Of a stretch of DNA of 64,000 nt, positions 43,117 to 51,236 are shown piece after piece (positions within the stretch are counted from its first letter, which is position 1; every line of letters starts with the position of its first letter). Source of the stretch: DASWIG01 sp965371445 (GTDB taxonomy: Bacteria > Acidobacteriota > Thermoanaerobaculia > Multivoradales > J023). Position numbers and translations under genes: made by a program. The notes below the pieces were generated by a model that had not been told where the DNA came from, made no database searches, and saw nothing but the letters and a program-made list of their open reading frames with translations. The stretch spans positions 1 to 64,000 of the forward strand of contig CBDUYN010000031.1 in the NCBI GenBank assembly GCA_965371445.1, written 5' to 3'.

Positions 43117-44340
43117 CTAATTCCAAGGACCATAACGAATCGCTCCGGCGGTCTCGCCCAGGAGCCGATGCTGCTCGTAGCGGCGCAGGTTGAGCGGTTT
43201 CAAGATGTCGGGGCATTCGCCGGTGGCCATGAAGCGGGCCATGTGCTTGCCGGTCGCCGAACAGGACTTGAACCCGAAGTAGCCCCAGCCGAAATTCATG
43301 TAATAGCCCTCGATGGGATCGTTGCCGTCGATGATGGGGGCCATGTCCGGCGTCATGTCGGCGAGCCCCGCCCAATGACGCATGAACTTCACTCCCTTGA
43401 GGCAAGGCAGGATCTCGGTCAACGCTTCGGCCTGGTGCTTGAGGTAATAGGCCGTGGTCTGGTTGGTGTAGTTGGGCCAGGGATCCATGTGGGCGCCGGT
43501 GGCGATCTCTCCCTTCAAGGTCTGGTTGCAGTAGACGTGATAGGCGCCCGAGGAGACCACGTGGTCGAGGAGAGGCTTGAGAGGTTGGGTGACCATGGCC
43601 TGAATCGTCAGCACGCTGATCGGCAACCGAATGCCCAGGAGGTGGTAGGAGAGGGCCGCGGAGTATCCGCCCGCGGCGAGGAGGACGCGCGGCGTCTGAA
43701 TCGTGCCGCGAGAGGTCTCGACCGATGCGACCTTGCCCGCTTTCACGCCGATTCCCGTCACCTCGGTCTCCTGGTGGATGTGGACGCCTTTTGCGGACGC
43801 CCCTTTCGCCAGGCCCCAGACGACGGCGTCGTGGCGCACGATGCCCCCGGGCGGGTGATACATGGCTCCTAGGATCGGGTAGCGCGGCCGGTCCGAGACG
43901 TCGAGCGCCGGGACCCTTTCCTTGACTTGTTGCACGTCTAGAAGCTCGCTTTGGATCCCGTAGAACTGCGCCGAGGCGACGTTCATCCGGGCCGCGGTCA
44001 AGGCCGCCTCACTGTGGCAGAGGTTCAGGTTGCCGCAGTTGTAGAACATCAGGTTGAAGTCGAGCTCGCGGGTCAGGACCGGCCACAGCTCCAGCGCCTC
44101 CTTGTAGAGAGGAAGGTTTTCCTGGGTGCGCTGGTTGGCCCGGACGATGGCGGTGTTGCGTCCGGAGCCGCCGAAGCCGACGAACCTCTTCTCGAGGACC
44201 GCGACGTCGGTCATGCCGTGGTCTCGGGCGAGGAAGTAGGCGGTGGCCAGGCTGTGGAGCCCGCCTCCCACGAGCACCGCGTCGTAGCTTGAATTGAGCG
44301 GCGGGCGAGTCTCCCAGAGAGGCTTGTGCGGGTCGAACAT
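43117..44340 (-). CDS. soxB: sarcosine oxidase beta subunit
   Basis: A 407-residue FAD subunit where sarcosine is oxidised. FAD-binding YDAVLVGGGLHSLATAYFLAR near residue 20, then GSGRNTAIVRANQRTQEN, typical of SoxB, and a C-terminal FGWGYFGFKSCSATGKHMAR. It starts 18 bp after the upstream flavin oxidoreductase. Within the operon it precedes soxD, soxA and soxG. Confidence 0.93.
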   Translation of the reverse strand: MFDPHKPLWETRPPLNSSYDAVLVGGGLHSLATAYFLARDHGMTDVAVLEKRFVGFGGSGRNTAIVRANQRTQENLPLYKEALELWPVLTRELDFNLMFYNCGNLNLCHSEAALTAARMNVASAQFYGIQSELLDVQQVKERVPALDVSDRPRYPILGAMYHPPGGIVRHDAVVWGLAKGASAKGVHIHQETEVTGIGVKAGKVASVETSRGTIQTPRVLLAAGGYSAALSYHLLGIRLPISVLTIQAMVTQPLKPLLDHVVSSGAYHVYCNQTLKGEIATGAHMDPWPNYTNQTTAYYLKHQAEALTEILPCLKGVKFMRHWAGLADMTPDMAPIIDGNDPIEGYYMNFGWGYFGFKSCSATGKHMARFMATGECPDILKPLNLRRYEQHRLLGETAGAIRYGPWN

Positions 44341-44358
44341 GACCGTCGGCGCCCTCGG

Positions 44359-45666
44359 TCAGCCGATCACCGAGAACGAAGAATCCGGATTGACTGTCCT
44401 CAGGCGGCTGAAGAAACCGACGTCGCAGAGGCGTCCGGTGTACTTCATCTTGAATTGCACCGGATCGGAGTCGTGGTCCTGGCCCGCCTCGACCCGTTCG
44501 ATCAGCTCCGCCATCAGGGCACCGGCCACCGGGGCGTTCTTGTACTGGTTGCCGGAAGTGCCCACCGCCATGTAGAAGCCGGGAAGCACCGACTTGTCGT
44601 AGATCGGGATCCAGTCCTCGGTACAGTCGTAGAGGTCGACCAGACCCTTGGGCTCGGCGGGGATGGGCAGGTCCTTGACCCGTTGGGCCTCCCGCATGAC
44701 CTGGGTCTGCCATTGATCGGTGAAGCTCTGGTCGTAGTCGTCGGCGTCCTCGACCCAGTCGAGGGGGTCGCACTCGGGGTCCTCCGAGCCGATCAGGATG
44801 TGGTTGCCGACCTCGGGCCTCGAATAGCAACCGATATCGCCGTCGGAGATGATCGGTCCGAGGAAGCCGTAGTCGATCTCCTCGGGCGCCGGCACATGAC
44901 AGACCTCCTGCTTCAAAGGTCGGGTCTTCATCTTCATCTCATCCTCGACCCCGGCCATCCGGTTGATCTTGTAGGAGGCGGGACCGGCGACGTTGACGAC
45001 GACCGGGGCCATGAGCTCGCGGCCGTCGGCGAGCTTCACGCCGGCGGCACGGCCGTCAATCTTTAGGATCTCGACGACGGCCGCGTTGAAGAGGAGCTCC
45101 CCGCCATGGGCCTCGCAGGCCCGCTGCACGTTGTGGACGGAGAGCTGGGGGTCGGTGATGAAGCCCGACTCGGGGATGTAGACGGCCCCGCTCACGATGC
45201 CCCCGGTGGGCTCGCCGAAGCGCGGGTCGCTGGCCACGACGGGGGGCCCGTAGCGGCGGGTGTCGACAAAAGAGAGCATCCGCTCGACCTCGTCGGGCTC
45301 GAGCTCCTGGTAGACGACGCCGAGCTCGTCGAGGCTCGTCATGACGTTCACAAGCTGGTGGTTCCTCTCGCACTTCGTGACCAGACACCCGGTGTTGACG
45401 TACTTCGCCATGCCGGCTTCGTCGACCACGCCCAGGTACTTCGGCCAGTCGATCCAGTAGAAGTACCCCTCGCGCGCCATGGCGACGCCGTCGGGGGTCG
45501 AGTAGTGGAGGCGGATGATGGCGCAGGAGTTGGAGGTGGAACCGTAGCCGGCGGCCGAGAGCTTGTCGACGTTCGCCGTCCTCCATCCCTTCTTGGCGAG
45601 CTCGAAGGCGGTGCAGCAGCCGATGATCCCCGCGCCGACGATGATGGCGTCGTATTCCCTTGGCAT
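44359..45666 (-). CDS. FAD-dependent oxidoreductase of the DAO family
   Basis: A 435-residue enzyme related to SoxB and dimethylglycine-type oxidases: YDAIIVGAGIIGCCTAFELAKKGW near the N-terminus, STSNSCAIIRLHYS, VYIPESGFITDPQLSVHNVQRAC, and VGTSGNQYKNAPVAGALMAELIE. It leads the sox/etf gene run. With EtfAB in the same operon it is a good candidate for the dehydrogenase that donates electrons to ETF, for instance acting on an N-methylated amino acid upstream of sarcosine. Substrate inferred from context only. Confidence 0.85.
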   Translation of the reverse strand: MPREYDAIIVGAGIIGCCTAFELAKKGWRTANVDKLSAAGYGSTSNSCAIIRLHYSTPDGVAMAREGYFYWIDWPKYLGVVDEAGMAKYVNTGCLVTKCERNHQLVNVMTSLDELGVVYQELEPDEVERMLSFVDTRRYGPPVVASDPRFGEPTGGIVSGAVYIPESGFITDPQLSVHNVQRACEAHGGELLFNAAVVEILKIDGRAAGVKLADGRELMAPVVVNVAGPASYKINRMAGVEDEMKMKTRPLKQEVCHVPAPEEIDYGFLGPIISDGDIGCYSRPEVGNHILIGSEDPECDPLDWVEDADDYDQSFTDQWQTQVMREAQRVKDLPIPAEPKGLVDLYDCTEDWIPIYDKSVLPGFYMAVGTSGNQYKNAPVAGALMAELIERVEAGQDHDSDPVQFKMKYTGRLCDVGFFSRLRTVNPDSSFSVIG

Positions 45667-45698
45667 GTGCTTCTCTCTCCTGGGTTGCCGAGTCGACC

Positions 45699-47435
45699 TC
45701 ACCGCACCTCGGTCATAGCCCAGGCGAAGGCGAGCTCGTCGATGTACCAGCGCTTCAGGTCGTCCTTGCGGCCGGAGCCGTGTCCGGCACCCCGGACGAG
45801 GCGCAAGATCGCCACTCTCCTGGCATCGTTCCCGCGCTGCATCTCGGCCACGTACTTGTAGATGTGCCCGGGCTTGCAGCGGGGATCGTTCTCGCCGACC
45901 ATGTGCAGGATCGGTGGGTACGGCCCCTCGTGGCGCACGTTGTGAAGAGGCGAGTAGCTTCTCAGGTACTCGAACATCTCCTGGCTCTCGTTGGGATGTC
46001 CGAGCTCCATGGTGGCCGTGGCGCCTGTGGGCGTGTCCTGGATGCGCAACATGTCCACGACGGCGATTTTGGAAACCACGGCGCCGAACAGCTCCGGGCG
46101 TTGGTTGTAAGCGGCGGCGGTCAGCAGACCGCCGTTGCTGCCGCCCAGGATGGTGAGTCGGGAGGGGCTGGTGTACTTCTCGTTGACCAGGTGCTCGGCG
46201 GCGGCGTAGAAGTCCTTGAACACGTCCTGCTTGTTCATGAACTGGCCGGCCTTGTGCCACGCGTCGCCGTACTCGCCGCCACCTCTCAAGGTGGCGATGG
46301 CGTAGGTGCCTCCCATGTGGAGCCACGCGTGAATGCGGTTGTTGAAGCGGGGGAGCAACGAGATCCCCCAGCCGCCGTAGCCGTAGAGGAGGGTTCTGGA
46401 CCGACCGTCCCGCGGGGTGGCCGCCGGCCGCAGGATGGTCATGGGAATCCTCGTACCGTCGAAGGAGTCGTAAAAGACCCGGGCCACTTCGTAGCTGTCG
46501 AGCTCGGGCGGCGTTTCGACGGCCTCGATGACCGTCAACGTTTTCTCGGTCGTATCGTAGGCGTAGACGGACTGGGGACGGAGGAACGCCGCGGCCATGA
46601 ACTGTCCCTCCCAGGGGCGTCGATAAACCAGCTTGTCCTTGTCCAGGGACGTTCCCACGGTGTGGAGGTAGACGCCCGGCTCCTTGTCGGAGCCCTGTCC
46701 CAGGATCGTCGGCATGTCGACCCACGTGTAGAGGAAACCGCTCTCGTCCGGCAGCCAGGCGGTGACGAACGTGTGCGCCGCGGGGATGAAATCGTCCAGC
46801 TCCCTGCCGTCCTCGGTGTCGTAGAAGCGGATCTCCGCCGCGTCGGCACCGGCCCGATGGATGAGGTAGCCGACGAACCGGCCCTCGGGGCTGGGATAGA
46901 GGGTCGTTCGGGTGGAGACCTTCTCGCCCGGATTTCGCTCGTTGAGGTCGAAGATCGCCTCCGGCTCGCCGTCGCCCTTTCGGACGTAGAGGACGTTGTG
47001 GGACTTCCCTTCCGCGGCCTTCCACAGGAATGTCCTGTCCCCCTTGCGAACCGGGACCGCAACGACGCCGTCCAGCCAGTGGCTCTCCATGTAATCCGCG
47101 ATGGCCTCGCGGTCGCCAAGCTCGCCGAAGAACCGTTCGGCGATCCCGTCCTGCTTCGAGAGCCAGGCCTGGGTCTCGGCGGCGGCCTCGTCTTCCATCC
47201 AGCGATAGGGATCCGGAACCTCGACACCGTGGTAGACGTCCACGTCGTCACCGCGTCTGGCCTCGGGGTACTCGATCCAGGCGACGTCCACGGCCGATGC
47301 TGTCTCGGTGATCCCCACAGGGGTGGACGCTTCCCGATGAGATTCACAGCCCGCCATGAGGGCGACGAGGGCCAGCGACGTCAGCCGGACAGTGACCATC
47401 CGCGGATTCTTCCATGTCATCAATGTTTGTTTCAT
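45699..47435 (-). CDS. S9 prolyl-oligopeptidase-type lipoprotein with a shortened propeller
   Basis: A 578-residue protein. Lipobox LVALMAGCE near residue 30. Then the N-terminal segment YHGVEVPDPYRWMED and part of a beta-propeller. The catalytic alpha/beta-hydrolase domain starts at about 320: nucleophile in ILGGSNGGLLTAAAY, Asp in VGENDPRC, His in RGAGHGSGRKDD. Normal family members are about 680-720 residues; roughly 110 propeller residues appear missing around LVYRRPWEGQFMAAAFLRPQ. The frame is intact, so it may still fold, but gating would be altered. GGAGGAG precedes the ATG. 32 bp separate it from the flavin oxidoreductase. Confidence 0.88.
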   Translation of the reverse strand: MKQTLMTWKNPRMVTVRLTSLALVALMAGCESHREASTPVGITETASAVDVAWIEYPEARRGDDVDVYHGVEVPDPYRWMEDEAAAETQAWLSKQDGIAERFFGELGDREAIADYMESHWLDGVVAVPVRKGDRTFLWKAAEGKSHNVLYVRKGDGEPEAIFDLNERNPGEKVSTRTTLYPSPEGRFVGYLIHRAGADAAEIRFYDTEDGRELDDFIPAAHTFVTAWLPDESGFLYTWVDMPTILGQGSDKEPGVYLHTVGTSLDKDKLVYRRPWEGQFMAAAFLRPQSVYAYDTTEKTLTVIEAVETPPELDSYEVARVFYDSFDGTRIPMTILRPAATPRDGRSRTLLYGYGGWGISLLPRFNNRIHAWLHMGGTYAIATLRGGGEYGDAWHKAGQFMNKQDVFKDFYAAAEHLVNEKYTSPSRLTILGGSNGGLLTAAAYNQRPELFGAVVSKIAVVDMLRIQDTPTGATATMELGHPNESQEMFEYLRSYSPLHNVRHEGPYPPILHMVGENDPRCKPGHIYKYVAEMQRGNDARRVAILRLVRGAGHGSGRKDDLKRWYIDELAFAWAMTEVR

Positions 47436-47490
47436 GGGCTCCTCCTTGTCTCTCTATATGGTAGCCCTACACTACTGTATAGTCGCCGCC

Positions 47491-48864
47491 ATGGCGCGTG
47501 AGACCTGGGCAAGTCGGTTCGGCTTCATCATGGCGACGGCGGGTTTCGCGATCGGCCTCGGCAACATCTGGCGCTTTCCCTACATGACGGGCATGAACGG
47601 CGGCGGGGCCTTCCTGTTCGTGTACGTCGTCTTCGCGCTCCTGATCGGCATTCCGCTGATGACGGCCGAGATCTCCCTCGGGCGCAAGTCCCAGCTGACG
47701 CCGATCGCCGGGATGTATCGCCTGACCGGATCCAAGGTCAGTCCGTGGAACCTCTTCGGCTGGCTCGGGGTGTCGGCCGCGGTGATCATCCAGTCGTACT
47801 ACGTCATGCTGATCGGCTGGATCTTCGGCTACTTCTTCCACATCGTCTCGGGCGGGCTCGACGGCGCCACGTCCGTCGCGTCGGAGGCGCGCCCTGTTAC
47901 GACCGTGCTGGCGGCGGAGTACGAGACCTTCATCGCCGCGCCCGGGCCGGTCCTCGGCTACACCGGCCTCGTTGTCGTCGTGCTCGCCGTCGTCGTCGGC
48001 CGCGGGTTGCGCGGCGGCCTGGAACGTGTGGCGAAGTTTGCCATGCCGGCGCTCTTCGTCCTGCTCGTCGCCCTGGCGATTCGCTCTCTGAGCTTTCCCG
48101 GCGCGATGCAGGGGCTTGCCTGGTACCTGACTCCCGACTTCTCGGCGATCGACGCCGAGACGGTTCTGGCGGCGCTCGGCCAGGCCTTCTACTCGATTGG
48201 CATCGGCATGGCCGCCGCCTTCGGCTTCGGCGGTTACCTGGACCGCGAGCGAAGCGACGTTCCCGGCAACGCGGCGATCGTCGTGGCCTGCGACACGGGG
48301 ATCGCCTTCCTCGCCGGCCTGGTGATTTTTCCGGCGCTTTTCGCCTTCGGCCTCGCGCCCGACGCCGGGCCGGGGCTCTTATTCGTCACGATGACGAGCC
48401 TTTTTGCCCAGATGCCGGCCGGGCAACTTTTCGGCGCGGCCTTCTTTTTCCTGCTCATCCTGGCAGCGGTGACGTCGGCCGCCGCTCTCCACGAGGTGCT
48501 GACGGCGACGCTTACCGATCTCGTGCCACTGCGCCGGCGCACGGCGTCGTGGCTTCTGGCCGGCCTCTTCCTGGTACTTTCGACGCCGATCATCCTCTCG
48601 CAGGGACCGTGGTCCGACGTCCGGCTTTTCGACATGGACCTCTTCGGCCTTGCCGACAAGGTCTCGGGGAGCTACATGCTGCCGGCGGGCGGGCTCGTGC
48701 TGGCGCTCTATACCGTCTTCGTGTGGAAGTTCGACCGCTTTCGCGACGAGACCAACGTCGGCGCCGGCTCCTTCAAAGTCTCGGGGCTGTGGAAGCCCCT
48801 GGTGGTCTTCGTGATTCCCCTCGCTGTCGCTGTCGTGCTGCTGGCGGGCCTTGGAATCCTCTGA
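47491..48864 (+). CDS. neurotransmitter:sodium symporter family transporter
   Basis: A 457-residue transporter of the LeuT fold with about 11-12 helices. ATAGFAIGLGNIWRFPYMTGMNGGGAF in helix 1 carries the unwound substrate/sodium site; PLMTAEISLGRKSQ follows helix 2. Helix 6 reads GQAFYSIGIGMAAAFGFGGYL. Divergent from the peptidase/sox operon with a 55-bp gap, so uptake of an amino acid or methylated amine used by that operon is plausible. No ribosome site precedes ATG 47491. TATAGT at 47478-47483 would place the transcript start at the ATG, so it may be leaderless. Confidence 0.92.
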   Translation: MARETWASRFGFIMATAGFAIGLGNIWRFPYMTGMNGGGAFLFVYVVFALLIGIPLMTAEISLGRKSQLTPIAGMYRLTGSKVSPWNLFGWLGVSAAVIIQSYYVMLIGWIFGYFFHIVSGGLDGATSVASEARPVTTVLAAEYETFIAAPGPVLGYTGLVVVVLAVVVGRGLRGGLERVAKFAMPALFVLLVALAIRSLSFPGAMQGLAWYLTPDFSAIDAETVLAALGQAFYSIGIGMAAAFGFGGYLDRERSDVPGNAAIVVACDTGIAFLAGLVIFPALFAFGLAPDAGPGLLFVTMTSLFAQMPAGQLFGAAFFFLLILAAVTSAAALHEVLTATLTDLVPLRRRTASWLLAGLFLVLSTPIILSQGPWSDVRLFDMDLFGLADKVSGSYMLPAGGLVLALYTVFVWKFDRFRDETNVGAGSFKVSGLWKPLVVFVIPLAVAVVLLAGLGIL

Positions 48865-48896
48865 GGGAGCTCTTCGATGCGGTCGATGAAGGCCAT

Positions 48897-48933
48897 GATT
48901 ATGCAGCTCAGCATAATGCAAGCCTGCATAATC
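48897..48933. repeat. A/T-rich inverted repeat between convergent genes
   Basis: Perfect 10-bp arms GATTATGCAG (48897-48906) and CTGCATAATC (48924-48933) flank a third related element, GCATAATGC (48911-48919). It lies in an A/T-rich island between the transporter and nitroreductase 3' ends. No T-tract follows. It could be a hairpin terminator for both genes or a protein-binding site. Confidence 0.65.
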
Positions 48934-49031
48934 TTCCACCCTCTGGGTGATCCCCGAGGGGCAGCAGAAGCCGCGGCGCTGAGAAGGTCGGCTCTCCCAA
49001 GGACAGTCGACCCATGCCCCCATTTCCTACC

Positions 49032-49646
<615 letters not shown>

Positions 49647-49801
49647 GTCGTGCTCTCCTGGGTCGAAGCAAGGTTTTGCGGGAGGCTCGTTTTCAACGGC
49701 AAAAGACGTCCCCTTTGAAAAAGGACGCTCTTAAAACGGGCAAATCGGAACCTTCATCCGCCTCCACAGTATACGGGAGTGCACCAAGAGGAGAAACAGG
49801 C

Positions 49802-50275
49802 ATGAAGCCCCCCGCACACGTCCATTTGTCCACCGCTACCCTGCTCGTCTCGCTCGCCCTGGCCGGTTGCCTCGCCCGCAGCGAGCGGCTGACGACTCAC
49901 TCCTTGTCGCCTTCGACCACCGCGCAGGCCCCGGCGGCTGACCCTGGAGGCGAGCTTCCCGCCGCCCTGGAAACCGAGATCCCGAAGCTCATGGACGAAG
50001 CCGGCGTCCCCGGTCTGGCCGTCGCGCTGGGGCGCAACGCCTTCCTCGACGAAGGACGCCAGGCAGGTTTCGACCTCTACCGCGAGCTCAGCCGAAAGCA
50101 ACCGGAGGTGCTCGACGGGCCCGCCACCGAACGGTAAGACGCCCGCTCGTCGTCGGGCGCCAGCTTCAGGATCCAACGTCGAACGTCACCCGGACCTGCT
50201 GCCGGCGTTGCACGGACTGGGACAGGCCACGCTCGACGCCGGCCGCCTGGAACAGGCCCTCGACACCTACCGCAA
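49802..50275 (+). pseudogene. remnant of a serine-hydrolase (beta-lactamase-type) lipoprotein with TPR tail
   Basis: ATG 49802 with GAGGAG upstream begins a lipoprotein signal (LLVSLALAGCLA) and the start of a class C beta-lactamase-like domain (IPKLMDEAGVPGLAVALGR). The catalytic domain is then missing. The frame jumps directly to TPR-like sequence (FLDEGRQAGFDLYRELSRK) and stops at 50137. In another frame the TPR continues at about 50175-50275 (NVERHPDLLPALHGLGQATL then DAGRLEQALDTYRK). A large internal deletion plus a frameshift explains this. The first 111 codons could still be translated. Confidence 0.7.
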
Positions 50276-50375
50276 GCCGGCGCGTGAAAGCTGTCTGGCT
50301 CTCTTCTTGCCTTCTTGCCATCCCGCCCCTCTTCCGCCCCTCTTCCCCCTGGTGTTTTCGTCTATACTGGAGAAA

Positions 50376-51236
50376 ATGAGGCTCTTCTCCTTCACCTGCC
50401 CACAGTGCGGTGGCACGACGGCGACACGGGGCGAGGCCATGGCCGGCCTCCATCAGGTGATCTGCGGCTCCTGCGCGAGCCCGATGGTTCGGCCTTATCC
50501 TTGGCGCTGTCCACGCTGCCGCTGCCGGGACTATCACTGGTGGCTCGACGGCTCCGGCGAGAGCCGGTTCGCCGTGGCCTGCGCCCGTTGCGGTCATCAC
50601 CACTCCGACGCCGACCAAAGACGGGAGTCGCTGATCCCGACGGCCGTGACGCTGGTGGTTCTCGCCGGAGCCATGGCCGACCGCTACCTGCTGCAGCCAC
50701 GGCTCGACGCCACCGTGCTGTTTGGGGTCCGCGCTCTGCTGATCGCCCTGGCGGCCGTCTTGGCGTATCTTCTCGTGCTGCGCCGCTGGTCGTTCGTCCC
50801 CGACCTCCTGGAGCGCCGCGGACCGCCGGCAAAGGCGGCAAACCGTGCCGACCGCGGCCGTCCCATCGCCGTCAAATCTCTCGAAGAGGAATACCGTTAC
50901 ATCCAATTCCATCCTTTTTCCTGCGCCTGCGGCAATCCCGGCCACCACGAGGTCGAATCGCATGGAGTCGAAATCCGTCCCGCCTGGCTGGCGCGGTGGC
51001 TCGGCGGCCAGCTTCTGCCGGTCTTTCACCTCTACGACCTGGTCGCGATCCGCTGCTCAGAGTGCCGGGGGACCTACTCCTACCGGTTCGACATCGAGTC
51101 CTTGACCCACGTTTCCCGGGGGTTTCGACGCCGCTTCCTCGGCGATCCGATGAGCCTGCTGGGGACGCATATGAACCTGGTCATGCAGTTCCAAAAGGGC
51201 CAAGAAGGCAAGAGCTCCTATGGCCTGCGCTTCTAA
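50376..51236 (+). CDS. zinc-ribbon membrane protein, first gene of a CHAT cluster
   Basis: A 286-residue protein. Residues 1-75 hold three CxxC pairs plus CGHHH, forming zinc ribbons (CPQCGGTT, CGSCASP, CPRCRCRDY, CARCGHHHS). Two helices follow (LIPTAVTLVVLAGAMADRYLL; ALLIALAAVLAYLLVL). The C-terminal half has a further CACGNPGHH / CSECRGTY zinc-binding pair and ends in a basic region. ATG 50376 has GGAGAAA upstream. Overlaps the next gene by 17 bp. No named family recognised. Confidence 0.75.
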   Translation: MRLFSFTCPQCGGTTATRGEAMAGLHQVICGSCASPMVRPYPWRCPRCRCRDYHWWLDGSGESRFAVACARCGHHHSDADQRRESLIPTAVTLVVLAGAMADRYLLQPRLDATVLFGVRALLIALAAVLAYLLVLRRWSFVPDLLERRGPPAKAANRADRGRPIAVKSLEEEYRYIQFHPFSCACGNPGHHEVESHGVEIRPAWLARWLGGQLLPVFHLYDLVAIRCSECRGTYSYRFDIESLTHVSRGFRRRFLGDPMSLLGTHMNLVMQFQKGQEGKSSYGLRF

